A stretch of 64,000 nucleotides of DNA. It comes from Azolla pinnata. Its lineage: Eukaryota > Streptophyta > Polypodiopsida > Salviniales > Salviniaceae. Location: positions 56,231-120,230 of the forward strand of contig JBBBWG010026979.1 in assembly GCA_037176905.1 (NCBI GenBank), read 5' to 3'. A program made the position numbers and the translations under genes. Positions 24,631-37,500 of this stretch are shown in pieces. Numbering within the stretch: position 1 is the stretch's first letter; each line of letters begins with the position of its first letter. The notes under the pieces are model-generated. The model was not told where the DNA came from. It ran no database searches and worked only from the letters and a program-made list of their open reading frames with translations.

Positions 24631-26554
24631 GCGATCGGCTGCAAAGACGCACCACAGAAGCACCAGCCAAGAAACAAATGCAGGTACCGACCAAAGAAGC
24701 TGCCCGGCTAGCACAAGGGCCAATGGAGCATGGGTGCCAGACAGAACCCGGTTCTGTTGTCCTCCGAATCCAGAGGTATAACATAACAAGCTCCGATTCG
24801 GCAGACCATCTTTCCCACATTACGAGGCTGAATCAGTGGTGCTAGCTTCGATCTCCGGCTGCTTTTCTTTCCAATTCTTGTTCTTTGATCTAACTCATCC
24901 TCCATCTTCAATGGTGTTTTTCATATTCACTACTGATCTCGCCATTGTGAAGCAGCCTGCTGGCAAAGCGGCAGCTAGGACGCTGTCAGGAAAGAGCTTC
25001 GACCTGCAGCATGCGCACGACGATTTCATCCGAGCCAAGGAGCAGCTCGGGCTGCTTGAGAAGTCCAAGTCGACCCTGATGCATGACCTCACACGGGCCA
25101 AGCGTAACATGAACCAATTGACAATCAAGCTCCATGGCACCACCCTCGACACATCCAAGGCAGCTCCCATCGCCGCAAGAGGTGCAACAACACTGGATGC
25201 TCAGCATATCACTAGGGCCTCTGGCGCCGATGGATCCGATCAGCTGGCTGCTTTGCAATCGATCGATCGATCGTCGTTATACCAAGAATGGAAGGCTGAG
25301 CTGGAGAAGATGAAGGCGCAGTATGAAGGGGCGCTCTCGGAGCTCCAGTCGAACAAGCAAGCGCTGGAAAGCCTGAAGCACGAGCTCGTCTTCTGCGTGC
25401 AAGCAAAAGATGAAGCAGTGAGGCTGGCAGGTGAGGCCATGAATGCAGCCGAGAAAACAGCCAGACGAGTCGAGGAGCTCTCGGGCACCCTCTATGCCAC
25501 ACCCAAAGGTATTTGTGTCAAAGCTCCTTAAACCCCCAAAACTTCATAATCCTGCAACCAGTATAGCTTGATCGATCGATCGATAACTAAATCGAAAATA
25601 TAGACTAATTGATTGATTACCCAATGAGGCGGGGTTACAGACATCGATGGATTGGCCATGCCACGGCGAAGCTGCACACTTGGAGATGAAGACAGCGGCG
25701 AGGATGCTATGGCTGAAATCGAGATTCTGAAACGGGAGCTTGCCAAGGTTGAAGCTTCCGACGATCATCATAAAGCTCAATCAGAGACCCCCTCAGAACA
25801 TCCATGCTGCCCTCCTCCAAAGGAAGGTGTAAGAAAGGATGACCTGGCCGGACTCATGGCCGCTGAATCCATCAAACCACAGGCAGCCCATCCACGTGAA
25901 GGAGAGGATGGAAAGCCCAATACTTCGCCAAACAAAACCCTAGAGGATGCAGAAGGAGCTGCATTGAGCAAGGCACTAGAAGACAGTTTCCTCTCTTCAT
26001 GCCTTGAGCTTCTCAAGACTGAGCTCGAACAAACCAAAGCAGAACTGTTGGCCCTCAAGGCAATCAATGCCACCCTCTTGTGTGAAGCATTCGAGAAAGA
26101 GGAGGCGCAGCTCGGGGATCTCCTTGCTGTACTGTCCAAACTGGAAGTGAAAGCTAAAGAACCTCTCGCGCTCGACGTGAACGACAAGGTCGAAAGTTCT
26201 TACCCCGAGCAGCAGCAGCAGCAGCTGGTACTGGTGCTTGAAGAAGCTCAACAGGCTGTGGCAGAGCATCAAGCGAGGTGCCAGCAAAGCAGGGAAAAGT
26301 ATGCTGTAGACGCTAAGCTGTACTGCAAAGGTGGCAATGAACTGAATGAACTGGAAACACTGAGAGCAAGGCTTGATGAGGCCCAAGCAGAGGCCAATGA
26401 AGCTAATAAAGCATGTGATAATGCCCAGAGGAAGCTGAGAGAGGCGCTGATAGAGATTGAAGTCCTCAGATCGTGCAAATATGCTGCAGGTGACGAGTTG
26501 ATCAAGAAACGCAAGCTCGCTGTTTGGACATGCATAGGCAACTGGATACCATGA
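24611..26554 (+). CDS. WEB family (DUF827) coiled-coil protein
   Basis: Three exons (24611-24775, 24956-25508, 25641-26554) give 543 residues. The first exon (55 codons) has no visible domain. The rest is largely coiled coil. A segment FIRAKEQLGLLEKSKSTLMHD with LTRAKRNMNQLTIKL resembles the AQKEL...SELEWSK-type start of WEB proteins. A second coil is YQEWKAELEKMKAQYEGAL with HELVFCVQAKDEAVRLAGEA. A third follows an acidic linker and includes LEEAQQAVAEHQARCQQ and RKLREALIEIEVLRS. WEB1 and PMI2 in Arabidopsis act in blue-light chloroplast movement by maintaining actin filaments. This protein is shorter than most family members and I infer only the family, not the role. The hydrophobic stretch before 24956 is read as intron. 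Confidence 0.65.
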
Positions 26555-27470
26555 AGAACCATTTTCTGAGCCTTTTAGCTATTCGCCCATAAATCACAAG
26601 CGCATATGAAGTACATACCATAGAAAATCGTTCCATTATTTTTCAATGATAAAACTTTGCCTCAAGCGGCTTTGCATCTCAACTCCTCAGCAAAAGAAGG
26701 CACTCTACAAAGGCTGTAACTGTTGACAGATGAAGGAGTTGAGCAGACTTTTATGTTATGCGCCTTGAAGAGTTCACATACATTGTCCTAACCAAAATGC
26801 CCAGTTACAATAAGAAGTTCAACAAGAACCTTGAAAACTCTCATTGTTTTTAAGTACATATCATAACGGGGTTTGTTTCCATGTTTCGCATGCTGCCTTC
26901 AACCAACCCCCAGATTGTCCATAATATACAACAAGGTGAATACTTTCCCGAGTCATGGATCATGGTGTCCCTGATGCTTCAATCCTTGAAATCGCCCAAG
27001 TGAGCAGATGGTTTTTCATAGTTCAGTGGAAACCAAAGCATGGAGGATCAAAACTTCAGGGGCAAAAACATCTTTGTGAACCAAATACTTATGCCAGATA
27101 TCATTCCCACTTGTAGCTTGAGACAGATCCTTTAAGAACGCCCAGAAAGCTAGTGTGCGCAAGCATTGATATTGGAGGAAGACATTGAAACCCGCTAGTC
27201 GTACACAACACAGCTGAGTCGTGTCCAAGCTATAGTGGTAGGTGGGATAATGCTACTTGCAAAATCACAGTATCCAACTTGCATTACCTCCTTTGGCAAT
27301 GCCAATCTGATATCACCTCATCTTTTAGCAAATTAATGATTGAATGTACAAGCATAAAGAATGAGGAGAATTGTTGCCTCGTGTACTCTCTCTACAGTGC
27401 AGACTTGATCTTTTGTAGTCAACCTGAAGATTTAATTGGTGGACAATTAGGTAAATATCCATTTGTGTAG
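26555..27470. other. Convergent 3' region between WEB gene and SPT20
   Basis: No coding region is supported in these 900 bases. They are probably 3' UTRs of the two flanking genes. Confidence 0.5.
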
Positions 27471-30400
27471 TCAGCCTGAAGATATTGATGGTCCATTGCA
27501 GTTAGTGCCAGATGTATCCATACCATTACCACTGGTCACACTGCCAGCATTTTGAGAGCTAACCTGTGGACTAGCTGGACCTCCAACAAGAGACCCAAGG
27601 TTACCCACCGAACCATGTTGTTGCGAACCAGAACTTACTTGCTGTTGTTGTGAAAGTAATGTTGTCGGTGAATTGATGGTTTGCTGACTACTACTGTTCT
27701 TTGTCTGCTGTAAGTTCAGAGATGGTGATGGATTCTGTTGTACCTGCATCCCAGTCTGCTGAGATTGGGTCAATTGCAGCTGCTGAGGATTAATTGGCTG
27801 TGGTCCATTTTGCTGTGCTGGGCTCATCTGCTGTAGACTAAACTGCTGTTGTGGGGTCATCTGTTGGGAAGCGTTCATATACATACCCTGAGCTGGCATG
27901 TTAGATGCTGTTAGTCGGGGGCTTCCGAGGGCTCCAACAGACCCTGCACGTGGCATGGTGTTTAAACCAACTCTGCCAACCCTACTCATAGATTGACCCA
28001 TCATGGGCAAGCCAGATGAAGCATGCAGCTGGTTTGAAGCATTTAAAGCTGTCATATTGTCTCTTGCTGTGGCATTGGGTCCACGTGCTTTGGAAGAAAA
28101 CGCTGCCATTTGAGCAGGGGTCAAGCTGCCTGGATGTGCCATCAAATTGCTTAGGCCAGTGTTCTGTCCCATTGACACAATGCCCTGCAGTTGTCCAACA
28201 TTATTGAGATTTGACATTGCCCCCATAGATGCTGATACACTGTTTATTCCTGGCATGCCAACATTATTCATTGCATTGACTCCCACCATGCTTCCCATAC
28301 CAGCTTGATTGCCACCACTGACAGGAATGCCTAAATTGCCCATTGGTCCCATGCTTCCCATACCCATCAATTTCCGTTGTTGGAGGACCTGTGTTTGTTG
28401 ACGCTGCTGTTGCTGTTGTTGTAAGAACTGCTGAAGCTGACCCTGATTTGCTGCTACCATTTGTGGATTGATCTGTTGTGCTGAGTGCTGGTTCAGTTGA
28501 GCAAGCTGACCTGGCATAACCATCTGCTGAGCTCTTTGCAGGTGTTGTGCAGTTTGATGTTGCTGAACAGCAGCAAGCTGAGCTGCCGTCCCATCTAGAT
28601 GCAGGGCTTTGGAAGCAGCATTGACTCCTGGTTGGCCCATAAAACCAGCTATGTGCCGATTAGCAGCATTTCCAGATGGGGGCAACATTCGTGCAGTGGC
28701 AAGCCCATTTGGTGATGATGGCTGCATTGTTGCTAATCCTTGCATCCCACCAAGGGGCATTGCTGAAATCTGTTGATTTATCAAGGATGAACGGGGTGAT
28801 GACATATTACTTCCCAGTGCCGAAGCACCTGCAGGCAATGGACGGGCCACAGTCGCTGCATTTATGTTCAAGCTGCCACGTGCCATTGTGGGTTGGACTT
28901 GGTCTTCCACCAGCTCAAATCCTTCTTTCTCCAGCTGTAAATGACACATCTCACAAGTGAATACGCATACTTCTATCATCTGAAATATCTGAGCATCACA
29001 AACTTAAGCATCAGTTCTCTTACCAAGGCACAGAACTGTTTTGCAAAGATGTCTGCAGCATGCTAAATTGAACAAACCACATTCTCACAGTCAGTTTTAG
29101 ATAAAATATGGTGTTCGTTGGGTACATTAAGTAACAATACTTAATCTGGACACATGTATGCAGCTTACAGCATTAGCCATTGTTGGAAGCACATGGTGTG
29201 GAACTGTGTTCAGAGTTTCATCGTCTTGATCATCTCCAAATTGAACAACTGCCTCCACCATAGCATCCTTGCCTCTTTCACACATTACAAGCCGAATCCT
29301 AACACGTCGATAATGACTCCCTGGTAATAATATTCATATTTGAATAATGGTGTAACTAAACATGACGCACATAGAAGTATATCTGGAACCTAAATAATAA
29401 GGACAAACCTAGTGAGATTGCACGTTGAAACTGCAAGCAGCGAGTTTTTCGGACATTCACCCCACCAACAAGAGAATCAGCCATATTTCTTAGACCTTTG
29501 GAATCCTTGATGTCATCGCTGGAGGTGTTTCCAAGAGCTACTAATAGCAACTGCCAAGAAGGAGAAGGCTTCTGGCCATCTGGATGTGGAGGGGGCTCAA
29601 CCTTCCGCCTCTTTGCTGGAAGCCCATTCCTGTACAAAAAACATATAAACTTTTCATGAATTCTAGACCTAGATGGGAAATGAATGATTCATAGAATGAA
29701 CAGCATCAATCACCTCTGTGCAACAGATATTAATGCCATGAAATTGTCGATTGGCTCTTTCTTTTGCCCTGTTACAATCATGCCTTCACTCTTCACAGGA
29801 GCTATAGGAGGAAAGCTAGAAGTCGAGGGACTATTAACATTTGTCACTCCTCCAGAATTCACAGTGCTCCCAAGAACACTTGCTGAACTCTTTTGAAGCG
29901 GATTGGCCCTACGCCTTGCCATTTGCTGCATCTGCATCATTGCATCTGGGGACAATCCAGCATTCATTGCAGCTGAAGCCTGTAGTTGGTCTTTTGGGTG
30001 GAGAAGGGCTGATGAGGATGGCGTAATTGTGGGATTAGGATTTCCAGACACCATTGCCGAAATGTTCTGCGACATTCCAGATGAGGATAAGTCATATGAT
30101 TGCATGAATGGCCTGACATCATGTTTTTGTTGGGCCATGGCAATTCTCTTTCTTTGCACCAATGCATCTTGTGTGCTCTCTGCAGGACTCATGACCTGCC
30201 ATGATGTCTTGCTGATATCTTGCTGCATCAGCCTCTGGGCTGCAATCTGGGATTCAGAATTATGTCGCCCACTATCCATTCCAAAACCATTCTTTTCGTC
30301 CCTCATCCTTGTAGAATCAAGTTTCTGTTGGTCAGCATTCATTTTTACATCGAGCTTAGTCTGATCTAGAGTTGGCAATGATTTGTTATCTTGTTCTTGA

Positions 30401-32038
30401 TTCAATTTCTGGTCGAATCTAGGCAACCCATTATCTATATGCACCTCAAGTCTTGGTGAATCTTGTTTGAACTTCTTCACTTCGAGCTTAGCTCCATAAT
30501 CTCTGTTCTCTCTCTTGCCGAGCAATGATGGTGATTTTTCTACAGGCCCAGGCTGCTCATGCCATCCACTGTCACCTACTATGTTTGCTCTTGGTGATGG
30601 AGGAAATTGCGCAGTGGCTGCCATGGTTCCCAGTAGCATCGGCTTGAAAGGGTTTGTCTGCATGCTCTCTGCACTAGTCACTGAGGCCTCCAAACTTGCT
30701 TCAGTATACCTATCTGAACCCGGCTCGAGAGCAATCTTCTTGCTGCTGTCTACAGTTCCTGCTTTAGCCATAGCCTTTGCAGCTGCAGCTAATCGCCACC
30801 GCCGGTTCAACAAAGATCCTTTGTTTGATCGTTGTACATGTTTGAAGATAGATTGGCTAGATCGAAGCTTTTCAGTTAAAAACACATGCCCACCATAAAC
30901 CTCAATAAGGCACAAATTAGATAAAATATTACAACAGATGGATTACAATGAGTGCATAACAACGTATACCATTGTTTTCCTTTCTGTATTATGAACTTTA
31001 GTCATTGGATCAAGCTGCAACTCTGGCCATGCTGTTCTCAAAATTTTAGACTCCACTTCCTATATCAAAAATTAGAAGGTAGAACAGAACATAAGAGCAT
31101 AGATCCAACCAATAAACCAAATTTAGTTTGATATTGAGCGACAGCAAACCATAAGATCTTTGTAGGTCCATGTCTCATCAACCATTGACGCAACATCTTT
31201 CACTATAGTCTCCGTCGTGGGTTTAAGTGTGATTTCATACACAACAGGCATAACCTCTGTTGAAGATTTAGGTGATATTACAGAACTGACATCACCAGCA
31301 GGGGGAACATTGACACAGTAATCGAGGACCTGTCATCAAGAAATTGAAATTACTGTAATGACCATAAGAAAGAACATTTATCATAAATGGTTTGCCATTT
31401 TACTCTTCGGACAGTTGAAGGAAGTGTACCTCACAGAGCACAGAGCCATTTACATATTTACACGGCAATTCATCAAGCAAATCTGCTGGAATCCATCCTC
31501 CATCGAGAGCCTATAGCAAGGAAAAATATCCTCAGCGTTATAACCAGTAACATGTCAAACCATAGTAGGAATTCCAATGACTAAAGGCTTTACCCGCAGA
31601 AATCTTTCACTTGTACGATTGTATGGATATAGAAAAGCTGTTGCCATGCCTTCATGGATTGGTGGAAGCGATTTCTTTTTCTGAAGGGAAAAAGAATTGT
31701 CTTTAAACAATTTTGAGGTGCAGATTATATGGAATTCAGGTCTAAGACATACAAATATATACCTCTAAAGGTTTTCCTATTGAGAAGCCAGTTGGAAACA
31801 AGCTGATCGAAAACGATGCCTCCAGCTCTGCATCAATAGAGCCCACAAATACAATTACGACATCATAACTCAGGAACACAAATCATTGTAGAACAAGTCA
31901 ATTCTGACTTACAACTGATAAATTGATATAGTACAAGTTAGAATAAGTGATTGAGAAATTACCATGAGCTTCACATTTAGCTTCGGGAAGTTTAAATCTC
32001 CCATTTTCTGGAAGATTGTGAAGTATCTCCACGCTCAT
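27471..32038 (-). CDS. PHL: SPT20-like SAGA subunit, homologue of Arabidopsis PHL
   Basis: Eleven exons (32038-31963, 31827-31763, 31680-31594, 31510-31430, 31329-31150, 31059-30970, 30900-29714, 29629-29409, 29320-29169, 29062-29024, 28934-27471) give 1213 residues. The Spt20 domain occupies about residues 20-190, with SISLFPTGFSIGKP, FLYPYNRTSERFLRALD, ELPCKYVNGSVLCEVLDY and DETWTYKDLMEVESKIL. A Ser-rich middle and a conserved KRRKVEPPP block follow. The C-terminal 480 residues are rich in Gln, Met and Gly with Q runs, typical of coactivator subunits. Spt20 holds the SAGA histone-acetyltransferase complex together, and Arabidopsis PHL links phytochrome B to flowering time. The start chosen gives a short N-terminus that lacks the MG-SFK leader I recall from seed-plant PHL. 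An upstream leader exon near 33030-32967 carries a separate ATG. Confidence 0.85.
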
Positions 32039-33170
32039 GATTACAAGGTAGATCTGCCTAGCTGTTACAAAGTATGTCAGCTAGATTCCAGAAGCGAAAT
32101 CCTACAAAAAAGAATTTTTTTTCTTTTACTGTATGTCTTGCCGACCACTGAGTAAACATAAACAAAACAGCAAAAAGAGCGAGAAAGGAAACATCCTGAT
32201 GATTGTTTTTGTTCCCACAACGGGTAACAAAAATATGAGAATGTAGAGAAGAGGTCAAAGTGGAGAGAACGAAGAAAAAAAGGCCATCTTCCCTCGAAAT
32301 GCTTACAATTATACACAAGAAAGCAGAGGCAGACCTACAAAGATGTTTACATGCTGACAAAAATGAACCTATGACAATGACTGATTTGACGGCAGGACGG
32401 GAAGCATTCTCTTGAATTACTCAGGTCTTTGCAACTGTCTCAAAGATACAGAGATCGAGTGAGCGAGAGTAAAAACATTCCATCTGCTATTCTAGAAGTC
32501 TGTAAGCATCAAAAGGTATACACATGAGGATCGTCGAGAAAAACAAGGACATATGGAGAGGGACTGAATCAGGCCAATAGTGAAGCAGTGTGTCAGAAGT
32601 GTCGGTGATGGTAACCGATGAGGCAGAAACAAAGGATCACAGAATAGGAGGCCGAACGGGCATCCCATGGCAAAGCTGGGGGGTACAATCACAAGGCCTT
32701 AGGAAAAAAAAAAACACTAGCGGAAACGGCAAGGAAGAAAAATCAGCAGCCGGGGCATGAGATTAGCGGAAGAAGGGGCAAAAAACAAAACATGGAGGGG
32801 GATGATCGTGGAGAGAAGCTGCAGGGAAGGGAAGTAGAAAGGAAAGAAAGAAAGAAAGAAAACAGAAAAGCACGGAGGAGGGAAGGGAGTAGGGGAGAGG
32901 GGGAATACCTGTGGAAATCGAGCCGAAGAGAGGGGGAGGCGATGGCGATGGCGATCCTTCACCTGACAAAACCCGAGCATCGAGCGGAAGAGGAGAACGC
33001 GGCGATGGAGTCAGAGATCTCTGCGACGGGGACGAGCTTCTCGTTCTGCAGAAGAAGAAAGAAGAAGAAGAAGAAGAAGAGAGTTTTACGTATTTATGGG
33101 CCCTGCCCCTGCCCCAGAAATTACCGCCCTTGCCCCTCTTCAAATATCGGTGATCACATCCAATTTTTTG
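32039..33170 (-). other. SPT20/PHL 5' leader, leader intron and promoter
   Basis: A probable non-coding first exon ends at a TTTGTCAG/GTGAAG donor near 32966. A leader intron spans roughly 32966-32110, with an acceptor near 32110 or 32060. The leader contains an ATG (MLGFCQ-) that could start an upstream ORF. (GAAA)n at 32840-32862 and (GAA)n at 33055-33083 are simple repeats. Confidence 0.4.
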
Positions 33171-33174
33171 GAGG

Positions 33175-33206
33175 CTTTGCTTTGCTTTGCTTTGCTTTGC
33201 TTTGCT
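33175..33206. repeat. (TTTGC)n pentanucleotide repeat
   Basis: Six tandem TTTGC units lie upstream of the SPT20/PHL gene. Confidence 0.9.
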
Positions 33207-33385
33207 TGCTGTTACAGTATCTGATCAGATTGATCCATCGATCGGTGTTCCGAATCGATCCGAATATCTATCCGAATCGATCCGAATCTTGCGCGCTTTC
33301 GATCGGATCAGATCGGTGCGAGGAGAGAGAAATCAGTCGATCAGTCGATCGAGCCAAGTTTAGACCTATCGATCTTGCGGTCGAT

Positions 33386-33555
33386 CGATCCGATTGAAAG
33401 CGCGCAAAGGTTCGAATCGATCGCCAGCACACCAATCGATCCGATTGGAAGCGCGCAAAGGTTCAGATCGAGCGCAGCACACCGATCGATCTGGTCGAAA
33501 GCGCGCAAGATTCAGATCGATCGCAGCACGCCGATCTGATTGGATCGAAAGTGGC
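33386..33555. repeat. 50-bp GC-rich tandem repeat, about 3.3 copies
   Basis: Units of 49-51 bases begin near 33386, 33437 and 33487. Each has the order GATC(C/T)G(A/G)T(T/C)G, AAGCGCGCAA, (A)GGTTC(A/G), GATCG-GC, AGCAC(A/G)CC. The flanking 33230-33380 holds shorter CGAATCGATCCGAAT units. It lies between SPT20/PHL and lipin, and no coding region is supported. Confidence 0.85.
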
Positions 33556-33599
33556 CCTAGAATGTTTTCGACTGCTGCGGGTATGTGGTGATAGGAAGG

Positions 33600-34503
33600 T
33601 CATGAACAATAATAAAAAAACCCTAAACCCTAAAGTCTCAATATCAAAGCAAGAGTCTGATCAACTGCTTAACAGCTCGAGACCAAAGCAGACATTCAGA
33701 TCACGGTCATTGGCAGCTCACTCTGAGCATCGACATAGCAAGTGCAATCCTACAATTTTTTTCCCACACCAATCATCCTGCTCCAATATTAATGATGCAA
33801 ATTATGAGCATGTGATAATCTATCAGCGAGACTCTATAACAATCACTCCCAACAATTTTGTAACAATCAAGAACTTGTCCAGTGCATTGGGTGTGTTTTC
33901 ATCAAACAAGTACAAGACATGTACACCTGATTAACATAGCAACATACGTCTCCCAGATAACATGAAAGACAACCAGCTATGATCTTACAAAATCCTTACA
34001 AGCCGATGCAGAGTCTTGCATCATGCAATGTAGACATTTTCCAAAGGGGCCAAATGGCCACTCCAATCACCCTCTTCAACGAAAAACCGTTGATCTCGTC
34101 AACATCATCCATCATCCAAATGCGGGCGCTAAGTGGCATCCATATCCTATTTTTACAACAGATTTACACACTGAAATTGGACTTATGTCCGGCATTCATA
34201 CCAGCATGCGAATGGATATGGACAAATGGGCTTTTAGCATACATGGGTAAATCAAAACTTTTCTCGTATTGTGTTCGATTGATGGATCTGCCCTGGCATG
34301 TAGCTCTCGCAGAAACCAATCTTGCAGTTCACCAGCACACCTTGTCTGACAATATACGGCAATTTGCTGCAGTGGGTGTGTGCCATAACTTATAACCTTT
34401 TCTTTCAAAACTTTGATCTGGCCTTGGAGCACCATGGAAGCTGACTATGGAGCTGGTAGACATATAGGTCACAGCTGTACCAAGACATGTACAAACAGAC
34501 CTA
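33600..34503. other. 3' flank of lipin gene; no gene seen
   Basis: Nothing coding is supported. A short plant telomere-like stretch (AAACCCTAAACCCTAAA) is at about 33619-33635. The region presumably contains the lipin 3' UTR. Confidence 0.5.
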
Positions 34504-37500
34504 TCATTTCCTCGCGCTTCGACATCTTCGTGTTCTAGAGCTGCATGTAAGAATTACCACAGTTAATGGTAGAAAATGAATGCCAAACAGTTTGTTAGCA
34601 ATGGAAAACCACACAGCACACCTTTTCTCACTGATCTCATCTGCTAGGTTTGGTATGGGAAGCTTCCAAAAGTTCCATGAGTTGAAATCCTCCTGCAGTA
34701 AAAATGTGTTCAAAAACAGCAATGTAGAAGATCTCGGCAATGCAAACAAATACTACTGCACAACTTCTGGTAAGAAGGTTGTAAGAGCAGCGCTATGATC
34801 ACCTGTTCTGATGAGAAGACAGCTGGGAACATTCCGTCCACCAATTCGTGAATGCTTGTGTATGTCTTCACATGAACATGGTTATTGACCATGACTTCAC
34901 CCTGCACCATCGAAGGAAGCATTGTAAAATATGTAGGAACCATATTTAACGCCCAAATCGCAGCTCACTGGGAATACCTTTGGATTTATCATAAAGATCT
35001 TCCCCCTGGGAATACCAACTCTACGATAACTTATTTCATCAGTAATACGATTTCCAAATCCAGCATAAAAAGGGTTCACATCCCTTGGGAAAAGCTTTCT
35101 GACTTCCTGAAACCGTGGTCAAAATGTCTGAAGAAAAAGCGTGCATGAAATCACGTACCAGGGATACACAAGAGAAGAGATACCTCTAAACACGATATCT
35201 TGAACTCGTGCGGGGTTCTCTTTATAACTGCACAAGAAAAGCATATTAAGCGGTGGGCAGTAATGGACCATTAATAAGATGAACAACCGATTAAATGAGG
35301 TTGCATATTAAGGTAGCATAAAGCACAAATTTGGATGAATGATGATTTGATGAAAGGACAATCGATGAAGACATACAAGACTATAAAAAGCAGCATCCCC
35401 TTGAAAATAAGCCATATTGAGCACCAGCTGAAAGTAAATTTCATCTTCAAGGCAGCCCAGTGCTGAACTTTTTACACTCCCTTCTTGGTCTATGTAATGC
35501 TACACAAATTTCTTGCAGAAAATTCCGAAGGAAATACATCAAATTATCACCTTCTCGATATAGTGATGGAAGCAAACCATCCGGAGAAATGAAAACTGGT
35601 CCATCAGGAAGAGTAACACCATCCTTCAAAACCATGAGAGATTATTTCATGTTCATGATTTGACAGAGTAGCTATTCCAACAAGCCAAGTTATACATACT
35701 TGACTTAAATTTCCAAGAAACTGCCGAGTGAGATGGGATTGTGAAATAGAACGAGCACTTAAGAACAATAGCTCATATCCGTTTTCCTGCGGTACACAAG
35801 CAAACACTGAGCACTATTATGGGTCACAGCATTTTAGATCAACAATATGAAAAGTAACGATCATAAGCAGGGCAACGGTGATATAGCTAAATGTGAATCA
35901 ATTTTATGGAGACAGCTATGGCAACCCAAGGCAAGGCGATGTATCTATGAATATACATTCTTCATCACTCTCCATGGAAGGTTTTTATATATTTGAAGGA
36001 TTGCTGGAAACTAGCAGAACCCACAAATCAGAACATAGAACATAATGTGAAACATCAATGGGTTATGGAACAGGATATAAATTGCAATAAGGTATTTGTT
36101 TGGTGATGTGAGAAGTAGACACTCTTGTAGCCTACATGAGACATAAACACCAACCTTAATAGCAGAGAAGAGGCGTGCAACTCCAGACTGACTCCAATCC
36201 TTCCCAACAAGAGGCATAAATTGTCCCAAAACATCAGACCTGTCCATTACAACCATGACCTAATATAAGATGCTTAACAATCGAGAAAAAAATGATAATT
36301 TCCCAAACAGGTGAGGGAAAATGCATCGTTTTTCTCCCAGCCTATTTCTGTGCTCCTCTAGATTCATCCAAAAGCATATTTCTGACATCATCAAAAGCAC
36401 AATGCTTTGCACTCTGCTTGCATTACAATACAAGCAACAGTTTCAACTTTGCATTGTATAAAGAACTAGCCTCCATGACATCTAGACTGACATCCAAATG
36501 TATCAAAGGACACATGCGCAGACATGCACTATGGTTTCTCTTTGCATGCTGTTTGGCAAATGGGACGGGCAGGATGACTATGGGCAAGAGATGACAGTCA
36601 GGAAATACTGTCTTAAATTTGCCATTTTCTTTGTTTCTACTTTCTTTACACGTTTCTTTCCTTTTTAAGCACTTTATTCTTGTGGTTTTAAAGACATCTA
36701 GATTTATCCTCGCACACAAGAAAAACCATGCTATGGCGCTCCATTTTCTTCCTCTGAGAGGATTAATGCATTCTACCCTCTATAAGATCAAAAGAAGCCT
36801 GGACTTCATACAAGGATTCATTTATGTTCCATTAAACGTATGTGTATATGCATTCAGTTGTACGTCAAAATTTAGCACATACCACCAATGCTTGCAATAT
36901 AGAGATTTACTTACTTGGTAATAGTCCCGTCAACATCAGAGATCACAATTCTTGTATTCCATTTCCATAAATAGACATTTGCATCAACCTAATATCGGAT
37001 AAAAGTAACCAATCAGATGTCCACTGCACAGTCACCATACCATGGAGAAGATCTGAAAGAAAAGAAGGGTACCTGTGATTTTCTAGGATCACCTGGAAAG
37101 GTGAAAGCAATTTTATTTCGACCTTCCTTCAGTCTTAAAGATGAGATGTGGTCTGATGTTGGTAAATAGGATTGCACTATTCGCTTCTGAGAAAGTTGAC
37201 GGCGGACATTGTGCTTTAGAGGTTTATTTATTGATGGGTTCCCAACAGTTACCTGGGTGGCCCCATCTCTAGAGATGGCAGATGTAACATCAGCTACCAT
37301 TCCAGGTGATGATTTTCTAAGCGAAAGGGACCACCACTTAGAACGAGAAATACTAGCAGTTTTTGGTATCTCTATATCTCTGCTTCCTTTTGTTGCAATC
37401 TCCTCCTCCACCTTCAAAATGGCATTTTTTTCTGACATGCATGAGTTCTTCACAGGCTCCAAAGCGCAATCATCAGACTTAGCACCATTATTCCCATCTA

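Noticed and set aside
24684-24711. An intron splitting the first exon of the WEB-type gene
   Set aside because: It would be only 28 bases, below the plant minimum, and reading through keeps the frame open to a good donor at 24775.
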